From Gracilaria vermiculophylla (Eukaryota; Rhodophyta; Florideophyceae; Gracilariales; Gracilariaceae): a DNA stretch of 27,139 nucleotides. Made by a program: the position numbers and the translations under genes. Below, in pieces: positions 9,498 through 19,056 of the stretch; the stretch's first letter is position 1, and each line of letters starts with the position of its first letter. A model generated the notes under the pieces. The model had not been told where the DNA came from, searched no databases, and saw only the letters and a program-made list of their open reading frames with translations. The DNA is taken from NCBI GenBank assembly GCA_019155205.2, contig JAHNZQ020000004.1, positions 3,206,068 through 3,233,206 of the forward strand. The letters are read 5' to 3'.

Positions 9498-9863
9498 ATG
9501 AAATTAATTTTCGCTGAATATTCAATAATACTAATATTTTTATGTATTTCTTTTTTTTTGTCAATACTAATTTTTAGTTTATCTTACTTTTTAATTCCTC
9601 AAAAAGCAGATCAAGAAAAAATAAGTGCATATGAATGTGGATTTAATCCTTTTGATGATGCACGCTCAACTTTTGATATAAGATTTTACTTAGTTGCAAT
9701 TTTATTCTTAATTTTTGATTTAGAAATTAGTTTTCTATTTCCTTGGTCATTAGTTTTAGGTAATATTTCTATATTTGGATTTTGAAGTATGATCATTTTT
9801 TTAATAATACTAACAATAGGTTTTATATATGAATGATATAAAGGAGCATTAGAATGAGAATAA
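9498..9863 (+). CDS. nad3: NADH dehydrogenase subunit 3
   Basis: 121 residues with three membrane helices, located near the quinone site of complex I. The loop between helices 1 and 2 carries the conserved KISAYECGFNPFDDARSTFDIRFYLVAILFLIFDLE stretch, including the Cys of the ECGF motif whose exposure marks the active/deactive transition in mitochondrial complex I. UGA encodes Trp near the C-terminus. It begins 6 bases after nad1 and ends 9 bases before the 5S rRNA gene. Confidence 0.99.
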
Positions 9864-9872
9864 TTTAAAAAG

Positions 9873-9981
9873 TTTTTAACTAAAAAAGTAGATATTAAAT
9901 ATCTGATCCCATGCCGAACTCAAACATAACTCTATCTTTGCTAAAACTACTATTTTTATGGAATTCTTAGACAGTTAAAAA
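9873..9981 (+). rRNA. rrn5: 5S ribosomal RNA
   Basis: The conserved 5S core GATCCCATGCCGAACTC occurs at about 9905-9921; bacterial 5S has almost the same string at the helix II-III junction. The ends TTTTTAACT (9873-9881) and AGTTAAAAA (9973-9981) pair over nine bases as helix I. AGATA (near 9890) and TATCT (near 9933) can form helix II flanking the core. At about 109 bases it is slightly shorter than bacterial 5S (about 120). The distal part (helices IV-V) is divergent. The gene fills the nad3-rps11 gap, with 9 and 2 bases to spare. The uL5-like gene at 909 would encode a 5S-binding partner. Confidence 0.87.
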
Positions 9982-9983
9982 TA

Positions 9984-10337
9984 ATGAAAATAAATAATTT
10001 AAAATCTGTTAGATTAAATGTATTATTTACATCTAATAATATTTTATGTGCTATAACAGACTTAAAAGGTGAAGTCCTGTTTTGAACATCTACAGGATCT
10101 AAAAAAATACGGGGTACTAAAAAAGTAACATTAACGACAATTACTTCAATTTTAAACTTAATTTTTGGATACTTAAGTAAATATAAAGTTAAGTATATAC
10201 ATTTGAATTTAAAAGGATTCGATAAATATAAAAAAATTGTATTAAAATACTTTAAAAATTCTTTTTTACATATTTTATCAGTTACAAATAATTCGAAAAT
10301 ACCTCATAATGGATGTAAGAATCTTAAATGAAAGTAA
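9984..10337 (+). CDS. rps11: Ribosomal protein uS11
   Basis: 117 residues, a small-subunit platform protein near the mRNA exit and E site. The N-terminal strand NNILCAITDLKGEVLFWTSTGSKKIRGTKK matches the uS11 pattern (N.....TD..G....WSS.G...F.G..K). The C-terminal block SVTNNSKIPHNGCK matches the conserved T..PHNGCR tail. Two UGA codons encode Trp (FWTS, LKWK). Length is close to bacterial S11 (about 129). It starts 2 bases after the 5S rRNA gene. Confidence 0.95.
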
Positions 10338-10343
10338 ATATAA

Positions 10344-10417
10344 GACGGAGTAGTTCAATTGGTAAGAACGTTGGAATCATAATCCAAAAGTTATAGGTTC
10401 AAGTCCTATCTTCGTTA
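10344..10417 (+). tRNA. trnM(cau): tRNA with CAU anticodon (elongator Met, or Ile-CAU)
   Basis: Acceptor GACGGAG pairs with CTTCGTT including G-U pairs. The anticodon arm TTGGA-ATCATAA-TCCAA gives CAT. T arm ATAGG-TTCAAGT-CCTAT. Position 1-72 is paired, so it is not initiator-like. Only one other CAU tRNA exists (24445, initiator-like), so this one must be either the elongator tRNA-Met or the lysidine-modified tRNA-Ile that reads AUA. The sequence alone does not decide. Confidence 0.85.
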
Positions 10418-10420
10418 AAA

Positions 10421-10492
10421 GGCTAGATAGCATAGCGGTTGATGCAAAAGATTGCAAATCTTTTTACATTGGTTCGAATCCAATTCTAGCTT
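10421..10492 (+). tRNA. trnC(gca): tRNA-Cys (GCA)
   Basis: Acceptor GGCTAGA / TCTAGCT, D arm GCAT...ATGC. The anticodon arm AAAGA-TTGCAAA-TCTTT gives anticodon GCA. T arm ATTGG-TTCGAAT-CCAAT. Confidence 0.95.
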
Positions 10493-10525
10493 TAATGAGA
10501 GGCTAATTAAATAAAAACTTCTTAA

Positions 10526-10759
<234 letters not shown>

Positions 10760-10775
10760 TTAATTTTGAAAATTT

Positions 10776-10849
10776 TAGGGTATAACGTAAATGGTTAACG
10801 TGTTTGCTTTGGGAGTAAAAAACTGCAGGTTCAAGTCCTGCTACCCTAA
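10776..10849 (+). tRNA. trnP(ugg): tRNA-Pro (UGG)
   Basis: Acceptor TAGGGTA / TACCCTA. The anticodon arm TTTGC-TTTGGGA-GTAAA gives anticodon TGG. T arm GCAGG-TTCAAGT-CCTGC. Confidence 0.94.
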
Positions 10850-10854
10850 TTTTA

Positions 10855-10942
10855 GGATGAATGGCTGAGTGGTTGAAAGCATCAATTTTGAAAATTGACG
10901 TAAGAATTAAACTTATCGTGGGTTCGAATCCTACTTCATCCG
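10855..10942 (+). tRNA. trnS(uga): tRNA-Ser (UGA)
   Basis: Acceptor GGATGAA / TTCATCC. The anticodon arm TCAAT-TTTGAAA-ATTGA gives anticodon TGA. It has a long class II variable arm, and T arm TGGG-TTCGAAT-CCTA. Confidence 0.94.
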
Positions 10943-10994
10943 ATCTTTTACCTAATTTCAATTAAATTTTTATCTATTGTCATAACTAAATTAA

Positions 10995-11067
10995 GTCTAG
11001 ATAGCTCAGTGGTCAGAGCATAGGGTTGAAAACCCTTGAGTCATGGGTTCAAATCCCATTCTGGACA
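10995..11067 (+). tRNA. trnF(gaa): tRNA-Phe (GAA)
   Basis: Acceptor GTCTAGA / TCTGGAC, D arm GCTC...GAGC. The anticodon arm TAGGG-TTGAAAA-CCCTT gives anticodon GAA. T arm ATGGG-TTCAAAT-CCCAT. Confidence 0.95.
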
Positions 11068-11087
11068 TACTAAATTATATAATTTTT

Positions 11088-11462
11088 ATGTACAATCGTC
11101 CGATTTCACCTCATATTACAATTTATTCAGTTCAAGAAACATCTTTATCGTCTATTTGACACAGAATTTCCGGTCTTTTATTGACTTCATTTTTAGTGTT
11201 TTTTATCATTTATTTACAATTGATAATACATGCTAATTATAGCAAATTTTTACTAAATTTAGAAATACTTACTGTTTTTCTTTCTTTTTCGTATAAAATT
11301 TTGTACACATTTGCTATACTGAGTTTTTTTTACCATGCATTAAATGGTTTAAAACAATTACTATGAGATTTAAGTTTTTTTATAAATGTTAAAATTATAC
11401 GTTCTTATCTTATAATCATTAGTTTTTTTATTTGTTGTATTATTTTAAGATTAATTTTTTAA
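11088..11462 (+). CDS. sdhC: Succinate dehydrogenase cytochrome b subunit C
   Basis: 124 residues, a membrane anchor of complex II that binds heme b and ubiquinone. The N-terminus MYNRPISPHITIY is the SdhC signature (RP.SPHL.IY). It is followed by SSIWHRISGLLL (residues about 23-34; the S..HR.SG motif near the quinone site). In the second half, SFFYHALNGLKQLLWD matches the H..NG.RHL.WD heme-ligand region. Three hydrophobic segments are visible. sdhB follows after 6 bases, forming an sdhC-sdhB pair. Confidence 0.95.
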
Positions 11463-11468
11463 ACAAAA

Positions 11469-12221
11469 ATGTTTTTACAAAAAAGTTCAAACAAAATTAA
11501 TTTATTTCATTTACAAAAAAGTTCGCAAAAATATTTACGTGTTTATAGATGAAATCCTTTTTTATATAAAAAACCTTGATTTAACATATATCCCATCTCT
11601 CTTAATACGTGCGGTCCTATGATTTTAGATGCATTAATTCAAGCGAAAGATTTACAAGATTCAACTTTAACATTTCGTCGCTCTTGTAGAGAAGGTATTT
11701 GTGGAAGTTGTTCAATGAATATAAATGGAGTGAATAGTTTAGCCTGTTTGCAGCCGTTAAATACAAAAGAAACATTTATAACTATTTATCCACTACCTCA
11801 TATGTATATAATAAAAGATTTAGTTCCAGATTTAACACATTTTTATGCTCAATATAAAATGATTAAGCCTTGATTAATAAATAAGTATGTACATTCTAAG
11901 AATGAATATTTACAATCAAAAAAAGACCGAGCTGAATTAGATGGTTTATACGAATGTATCTTGTGTGCTTGCTGTTCCGCTAGTTGCCCTAGTTATTGGT
12001 GGAATCATGATAAATATTTAGGGCCCGCTGTTTTATTGCAAGCTTATCGATGAATTTTGGATTCGAGAGATTCTAATACCGATACTCGTTTAAAGTTTTT
12101 AAATCATAAAATGAGATTATTTAGGTGTCATACGATTATGAATTGTAGTAAAACTTGCCCTAAAAATTTAAATCCAGGGAAAGCAATAGCATCTATAAAA
12201 TATAAAGTTTCAATATTGTAA
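11469..12221 (+). CDS. sdhB: Succinate dehydrogenase iron-sulfur subunit B
   Basis: 250 residues. It carries electrons from the flavoprotein SdhA to ubiquinone through three Fe-S clusters. The 2Fe-2S ligands are in [22 protein letters not shown] (residues about 74-95). The 4Fe-4S ligands are in [18 protein letters not shown] (about 159-176). The 3Fe-4S region is [22 protein letters not shown] near the C-terminus. All cluster cysteines are present. The N-terminus ([14 protein letters not shown]) is typical, with UGA for Trp. The flavoprotein partner SdhA is not in this window and is presumably nuclear. The stop codon abuts tRNA-His on the other strand. Confidence 0.98.
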
Positions 12222-12296
12222 GGCGAAAAATGGGATTCGAACCCATGACCTCTAGATTCACAATCTATTGCTCAACCAAACCGAGCTCCTTTCGCC
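12222..12296 (-). tRNA. trnH(gug): tRNA-His (GUG)
   Basis: On the reverse strand acceptor GGCGAAA / TTTCGCC pairs. The anticodon arm ATAGA-TTGTGAA-TCTAG gives anticodon GTG, with the outermost stem pair mismatched (A-G). T arm CATGGG-TTCGAAT-CCCATT. It is the only - strand gene inside the + strand unit and directly abuts the sdhB stop codon. No G is encoded at position -1. Confidence 0.9.
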
Positions 12297-12310
12297 TCCA
12301 TTTTTTGGAA

Positions 12311-12386
12311 AGCGAAAATAGCTCAATAAGGTAGAGTATAATCTTGCCAAGATTATGGTTGAGGGTTCGAATCCCTTTTTTCGCTT
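12311..12386 (+). tRNA. trnG(gcc): tRNA-Gly (GCC)
   Basis: Acceptor AGCGAAA / TTTCGCT. The anticodon arm TAATC-TTGCCAA-GATTA gives anticodon GCC. T arm GAGGG-TTCGAAT-CCCTT. The opposite-strand acceptor sequences of the neighbouring tRNA-His are similar (GCGAAA), so the two genes form an imperfect inverted pair. Confidence 0.94.
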
Positions 12387-12402
12387 TTTATAATTAAAAA
12401 AT

Positions 12403-13011
12403 ATGCAAGTAGACATTTTATTATTTATAACTTTTTCACTTTTGGCTTTATTAGCTTCTTTAATGGTTATAAGTTTATCCAATGCTGTACATTCGGTTTT
12501 ATTTTTAATTTTAGTTTTTTGTAATGTTGCTAGTTTGCTACTTTTGTTTGGCGCAGAATTTTTATCTTTTATGTTACTAATTGTTTACGTTGGAGCAATC
12601 GCAGTTTTATTTTTGTTCGTTGTAATGATGTTGAACGTCAAAAAAAGTTCTATAAATCGGGATCTCTTTTCTGTTCTACCTATTGGGATCAGTATATTTT
12701 TCGTATTATTTAGTCAACTATTCGGTGTATTTAATAAATTAAATATATCTACTTTGAAACAAAATAAACTTATTTGAGTTTCTTGAATTTCTGAAAGTAA
12801 TAACTTAATGAACATACAAGTAATAGGTAGTGTTTTATATACAAAATATTGTTTTCTGTTTATTTTATCAGGTTTAATTTTATTAGTTGCTATGATAGGC
12901 GCTATTGTACTCACCATGCATCAAAGAACTGATGTGAAAAAACAAAAAATTGAATTACAATTAAATCGAGACTTTAAAGGTTCCGTAAAATTTATTGACT
13001 TAAGAAGTTAA
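12403..13011 (+). CDS. nad6: NADH dehydrogenase subunit 6
   Basis: 202 residues, a membrane subunit of complex I at the start of the proton-transfer path. Visible blocks are SNAVHSVLFLILVFCNVASLLLLFGAEFLSFMLLIVYVGAIAVLFLFVVMML (about 26-78), which includes the GAEFL..LLIVYVGAIAVLFLFVVMML signature with its pi-bulge region. The C-terminal helix ILLVAMIGAIVLT is also conserved. In-frame UGA codons supply two Trp at about residues 125-129. It is the last protein gene of the + strand unit. Confidence 0.97.
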
Positions 13012-13028
13012 TAAATAAAAATCTTCGC

Positions 13029-13112
13029 ACGGATATGATGAAATTGGTAGACATATTAGATTTAGATTCTAATGATTATAAAATCATGAGGGTTCGAATC
13101 CCTCTATCCGTA
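13029..13112 (+). tRNA. trnL(uag): tRNA-Leu (UAG)
   Basis: Acceptor ACGGATA / TATCCGT. The anticodon arm TTAGA-TTTAGAT-TCTAA gives anticodon TAG. Long variable arm. T arm GAGGG-TTCGAAT-CCCTC. Last gene of the + strand unit, 6 bases before the convergent hairpin. Confidence 0.95.
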
Positions 13113-13118
13113 GTTTAC

Positions 13119-13158
13119 AAATTATGGATATGTTAAAAATATAACATATCCATAATTT
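13119..13158. terminator. Hairpin between converging transcription units
   Basis: AAATTATGGATATGTTA (13119-13135) and its exact reverse complement (13142-13158) form a 17-bp stem with a six-base loop. It lies exactly between the 3' end of tRNA-Leu(UAG) on the + strand and the cob stop codon (13167) on the - strand, so it could serve both directions. A stem-loop at the equivalent place is known in Chondrus mitochondrial DNA. A role in ending transcription or processing 3' ends is inferred. Confidence 0.8.
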
Positions 13159-13166
13159 AAAAATCA

Positions 13167-14306
13167 TTAAAATTCTAACAAAAACTTTTCAATTTTTCCT
13201 AATAAAGGTAAAATTAGCAAAAAATAAACAAAGTAGTAAATACTTGCAATTTGTCCAATTAGTACAAAAGGCTCTTCAACTGGCATTCCACCAATTCATC
13301 CTAAGATTAAACAACAACTTATCATCGTTCAATATAGAAATCTATAAACAGGCCTGAAACGTGAACTTCTTACTTCAGTACTATGTATTCATGGCAATAA
13401 AGCTAAAACTAAAATTGCAGAAATCATAGCTAAAACTCCTCCTAATTTATGCGGAATGCTTCTTAAAATCGCGTAAAATGGTAAAAAATATCATTCTGGT
13501 ACGATATGTGCAGGAGTAACCATAGGATTAGCTTCTATATAGTTATCTGGATGACCTAAAAGATTAGGAAAGAAGTAAATAAAGAAAGAAAAAAATAACA
13601 CAAAAACTAATAATCCTAAAAGATCTTTATAAATAAAATATGGAAACATGCTTATTTTATCCACATTGGAATCAATCCCAAGCGGATTACCTGATCCATC
13701 TTGATGTAAAACTGCTAAATGTATCAAAGAAGCAGCTGCAATAATAAATGGCAATAAATAATGTAAACTAAAAAATCTATTTAATGTTGCGTTATCAACA
13801 GAAAATCCACCTCATAATCAAGTTACGATAGAATCTCCAATCAAAGGTATTGCAGAAACTAAGTTAGTTATTACAGTAGCACCTCATAAACTCATTTGGC
13901 CTCAAGGTAATACGTAGCCTATAAATGCCGTAATAATCATTAATAAAAAAATAATAACACCAATAACTCAGACTCAATGACGTGGTTTAGTATATGAACT
14001 AAAATACAATCCTCTGAAAATATGTATATAGACTACGATAAAAAACATTGAAGCACCATTAGAATGAATGTAACGTAACAATCATCCATAATTTACGTCT
14101 CGCATTATGTGTTCTACACTCGCAAAAGCTAATTCTACGTGTGGAGTATAATGCATAGCTAAAAAGATTCCAGTCAAAATTTGTATAATTAAACATATTG
14201 AAGCTAAAAAACCAAAATTTCAAGCGTAATGAATGTTAATGGGGGTAGGATAATCAATTAAATGATTATTTACTACTGAAATAATTGGGCGTTTAAGTAA
14301 GCGCAT
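13167..14306 (-). CDS. cob: Apocytochrome b
   Basis: 379 residues, the heme-bearing core of complex III that oxidises ubiquinol at Qo and reduces ubiquinone at Qi. Visible are the heme-ligand histidines in [38 protein letters not shown], the block [20 protein letters not shown], the second pair of histidines near [31 protein letters not shown], and the Qo [18 protein letters not shown] motif with UGA for Trp. Length is standard. It is the final gene of the - strand unit, and its stop faces the convergent hairpin. Confidence 0.99.
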
Positions 14307-14346
14307 TTTATAAAGATATTTTTGATAATTTTTTTAGAGTTTTTTG

Positions 14347-14432
14347 TACTCGCTACTGGACTTGAACCAGTAACTCTTAATTTGAGAATGGATTTTAAAT
14401 CCATCGTGTTTACCAAATTTCACCAAGCGAGC
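14347..14432 (-). tRNA. trnL(uaa): tRNA-Leu (UAA)
   Basis: Reverse strand: acceptor GCTCGCT / AGCGAGT (a terminal G-U pair). The anticodon arm ATGGA-TTTAAAA-TCCAT gives anticodon TAA. Long variable arm. T arm ACTGG-TTCAAGT-CCAGT. UUA is the dominant Leu codon here, so this is a heavily used tRNA. Confidence 0.95.
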
Positions 14433-14445
14433 TCGAAAAAATAAC

Positions 14446-14518
14446 CTGGTGTAAAAGGACTCGAACCTTTACATGATAGCGTCAAAAGCTAATGCCTTAC
14501 CTATTTGGCTATACACCA
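14446..14518 (-). tRNA. trnQ(uug): tRNA-Gln (UUG)
   Basis: Reverse strand: acceptor TGGTGTA / TACACCA. The anticodon arm TTAGC-TTTTGAC-GCTAT gives anticodon TTG. T arm AAAGG-TTCGAGT-CCTTT. Confidence 0.93.
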
Positions 14519-14527
14519 TTAAATATA

Positions 14528-14601
14528 AACGGGTAACGGGACTCGAACCCGTAGAGTTTAGTATGGAAAACTAATGAAGTTACCAATTTTTCTATACCCG
14601 C
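14528..14601 (-). tRNA. trnG(ucc): tRNA-Gly (UCC)
   Basis: Reverse strand: acceptor GCGGGTA / TACCCGT. The anticodon arm TTAGT-TTTCCAT-ACTAA gives anticodon TCC. T arm ACGGG-TTCGAGT-CCCGT. With tRNA-Gly(GCC) at 12311 there are two glycine isoacceptors. Confidence 0.95.
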
Positions 14602-14612
14602 TTATAACTAAT

Positions 14613-15155
14613 TTATATAGTTTCAATATACTCTCGTAATGCAATTTTATAGTTACATGTAAAAGTTGAAATCTTGATTTTAGTTATATAAAAATATTTT
14701 AAGAATGTAATTTTTTCAATTTTTTTGATTAATAATAAACTAATAAGTTTGCTTGTTTGTTGCTCCAAACGTCTCGTAAACGACAATTTTTTTAGATACC
14801 TTATTTGAATCTCTCGATTTGTAAGGTAAGGTAATTGTGTCGTTACTTTTAAGCTTAGATTTTTAAAATGTTTCTCTAATATATTAAAATTTTTTATTAA
14901 TATAGGGTAGATTTTTTGTCATTTTAAATTTGTATGTAGCAAACTTACAACTGAATTAAAAGATTCCGAAAATTCTGTTTCGATTCCAATTTTTTGGTTT
15001 TCAAAATCTTCTAAAATTGAATCCTTAAGTTTTATAAAACCTAGTCAACAAAAAGTAATAAAACATAACATAATTAAAGTTTCTTCATTTAATAAAATAA
15101 TATTTTTTGAAATTAGAATTAGAGATAAAACAATAACAACACTTAAATTCAACAT
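14613..15155 (-). CDS. atp4: ATP synthase F0 subunit b (Ymf39)
   Basis: 180 residues, the peripheral-stalk subunit b of ATP synthase. The N-terminus is hydrophobic (MLNLSVVIVLSLILISKNIILLNEETLIMLCFITFCWLGF), with the NEET..M.CF..F pattern typical of protist mitochondrial Ymf39. A long, mostly helical charged domain follows. The chosen ATG (15153-15155) overlaps the cox3 stop by nothing but one base of spacing (cox3 ends at 15157). An upstream in-frame ATG at 15246-15248 would overlap cox3 by about 90 bases and is less likely. The order cox3-atp4 matches known red algae. Confidence 0.9.
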
Positions 15156-15156
15156 T

Positions 15157-15975
15157 TTATATTCCGCCTCATCAATAAATAGATACAAATAAAAATAACC
15201 AAACGACATCCACAAAATGTCAATATCATGCTGAAGATTCAAAACCAAAGTGATGCTCTTGAGTTAATTGATATTTTAATAAACGTATTAAGCAAACACA
15301 TAAAGATATTGTTCCTATTAAAACGTGAAATCCATGAAATCCAGTTGCCATATAAAATGTAGACCCATAAATACCATCTGATAATCTGAAATCCGCCATA
15401 TTATACTCATAGGCTTGCAATAGAGTGAAAATAGTTGCTAAAAGTACGGTTAACGTTAAACTAAAAATTGCTTGCCTTCTAAGATTTGCTACTAATGCGT
15501 GATGGCATCACGTGACTGTACAACCAGAAAGTAATAAAATTAAAGTGTTCAGAAAAGGGATTTCTCAAGGATCTAAAACGCTAATTCCTTTAGGAGGTCA
15601 CGTTAAACCTATTTCTACTGTAGGAGCTAAACTACTATGAAAAAACGCTCAAAAGAAAGCAAAAAAAAACAAAATTTCGGATATAATAAATAAAATTACA
15701 CCATAACGTAATCCTTGTTGAACTATTCCTGTATGATGACCCTCAAAAGTAGCTTCTCTGATGACATCACGTCACCATACAAACATTGTAGTGAATAACA
15801 TAAAAAATCCACATATTAATATAATGCTTCCCTGCTTATATGCATGCATATACATCACCCCTCCTACAGCGCACGAAAAAGCAGATAAAGATGCAACAAA
15901 TGGTCAGGGGCTAGGGTCTACTAGGTGAAAAGGATGTCGTTGCACAGACTTTGATACTTGTGATAAATAAATCAT
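15157..15975 (-). CDS. cox3: Cytochrome c oxidase subunit III
   Basis: 272 residues with seven membrane segments, a core subunit of complex IV beside Cox1. It starts [26 protein letters not shown], with the conserved [12 protein letters not shown]. Further blocks are [63 protein letters not shown] and the C-terminal [23 protein letters not shown]. Many Trp codons are UGA. It starts 2 bases after the small TatA-like ORF. Confidence 0.99.
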
Positions 15976-15977
15976 AG

Positions 15978-16106
15978 TTATTTTAAAAAGTTTTTAAAAA
16001 ATTGCTTTGTTAATTCTATCGATTTTTTTACTATTGTAAAATTTGTAGAAAAAAGAATAAAAAAAACTAATAGTAATACGACTACTTGTGATAAAGAAAA
16101 CCGCAT
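15978..16106 (-). CDS. TatA-like 42-residue ORF between cox2 and cox3
   Basis: It reads MRFSLSQVVVLLLVFFIL, then FSTNFTIVKKSIELTK, then QFFKNFLK and a TAA stop. The layout is that of TatA/MttA, the pore subunit of the twin-arginine translocase: a few N-terminal residues with S.SQ, one membrane helix (about 8-19), a hinge at the place of the usual LFG (here LFS), then a basic amphipathic helix ending in a K..FK-type pattern. TatA is normally longer but its tail is dispensable in length. The ORF starts 4 bases after the cox2 stop and ends 2 bases before the cox3 ATG, the same tight packing as real genes nearby. tatC is in the same genome. The hinge Gly is replaced by Ser. The alternative is an unrelated small membrane protein or a chance ORF. 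Confidence 0.6.
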   Translation of the reverse strand: MRFSLSQVVVLLLVFFILFSTNFTIVKKSIELTKQFFKNFLK

Positions 16107-16110
16107 TTCA

Positions 16111-16902
16111 TTACTCGTTTAATTTGTTTGAAATTCATGAAATATAATTAGATAGTTTTACAGCTTCAATAACAATTGGCATAAATCCATGATTTATACC
16201 ACATATTTCACTACATTGACCATAATAAACGCCTTCTCTTTTGATAAAAATAGATGTTTGATTTAAACGACCAGGTACCGCGTCACATTTTATTCCTAAA
16301 GAAGGTATTGCTCAACTATGAAGTACATCCGCCGCAGATACAATAACACGAATATGTGTGTTTGTAGGTACTACCATTCGGTTATCTACTTCTAATAATC
16401 TTAGTTGTCCTAAATTCAAGTCTTCTTCTGGGATCATATAACTATCATACATAATAGACTCTCCTTCTTCGCTTAAGTAGTCCGAGTATTCGTAACTTCA
16501 ATATCACTGATGTCCCAAGGTTTTTATAGTAATAGCTGGCGATATTATTTCATCCATAGCATACAAAAGCGAAAATGAGGGTATTGCGATAATTAATAAA
16601 ATACAAGCAGGAGTAACTGTTCAAATAATTTCAATTAAAGTTCCATGGGTTAATGAGGAAGGTATATTATTTTGTGTGCTTTCGAAATGTCATAATGTAC
16701 GAATTAACATTCATGAAACAAATATAAAAATAACACAAATAAAATACATTAAATCATGATGTAAATTTATAATACCCTCCATAATAGGCGTAGCCGGGTC
16801 TTGAAAACCCAGCTGTCAATTTTCTGCAGCATCATTATACGAGAAAACGCTTGATGTAAATATAAATAAAGAAAAAGTTATAGATTTTAAGTTATTCAAC
16901 AT
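16111..16902 (-). CDS. cox2: Cytochrome c oxidase subunit II
   Basis: 263 residues. It holds the CuA centre that accepts electrons from cytochrome c. There is an N-terminal hydrophobic stretch (residues about 8-20, possibly cleaved), then two membrane helices (about 50-115). The intermembrane-space domain has the aromatic GHQWYWSYEYSD motif, [21 protein letters not shown] and the CuA site [15 protein letters not shown] (C, C, H, M ligands present). One base separates its ATG from the cox1 stop, so cox1 and cox2 must share a transcript. Trp is often UGA. Confidence 0.99.
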
Positions 16903-16903
16903 T

Positions 16904-18499
<1,596 letters not shown>

Positions 18500-18551
18500 T
18501 ATCTTATAATATTAAAATATTATTTAACTTTGTTAATCTGTATTTAACAAA

Positions 18552-18621
18552 CGAGAGAGACGGGATTTGAACCCGCAACTTTTAGTGCGACAGACTAACA
18601 CTCAACCTTTGAGTTTCTCCC
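18552..18621 (-). tRNA. trnD(guc): tRNA-Asp (GUC)
   Basis: Reverse strand: acceptor GGGAGAA with CTCTCTC (one weak pair at the base of the arm). The anticodon arm TTAGT-CTGTCGC-ACTAA gives anticodon GTC. T arm GCGGG-TTCAAAT-CCCGT. It sits between rpl16 and cox1. Confidence 0.9.
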
Positions 18622-18632
18622 CCCTTTCAATT

Positions 18633-19046
18633 CTAAATTAAAGATTTTGTTAATATAATTTGAAAAGAAATTTTTTTAAGAATATATTTAAAAAGATCCT
18701 TCATTTGATGTTCTGTTATATTATCGAATTCAAATAAAGTCATACCTGGCCTAATATAAACGGCATGAGTATAAATAGAGCCTTTACCCTTACCCATTCT
18801 AGATTCTAAATTTAATTTTGTTAGAGCTAAATTTAACGATAATATAGTTCAAAAACGGAAAGTTTTTTTATTACTAGATAATTTTTTCAGTTTTTTAAGA
18901 ATTGATCATTGTAAAGCATTTAGTTGTGTTTCTGTTAAACGGCTGAAAGAAAGTGACTTAATACCAAAACGTCCACAGTGTAATACATGATTAGACTGCT
19001 TTAATTTTAATGAATATTTGTTATGCGTCTTTTTATTTTTGAACAT
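18633..19046 (-). CDS. rpl16: Ribosomal protein uL16
   Basis: 137 residues, a large-subunit protein beside the A site and peptidyl transferase centre. Blocks such as FGIKSLSFSRLTETQLNALQWSI (compare bacterial G..G..A.....I...Q.EA.R..I), then ESRMGKGKGSIYTHAVYIRPGMTLFEFDNITE, match the uL16 pattern R.G.GKG....W...V.PG...FE. UGA encodes Trp. It follows rps3 with a 10-base gap, keeping the bacterial rps3-rpl16 order of the S10/spc operon region. Confidence 0.95.
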
Positions 19047-19056
19047 GTTAAAAAGC

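Noticed and set aside
15156..15248. Longer start for atp4 at 15248
   Set aside because: It would overlap cox3 by about 90 bases in another frame; MLNLSVV at 15155 fits the family and the gene spacing.
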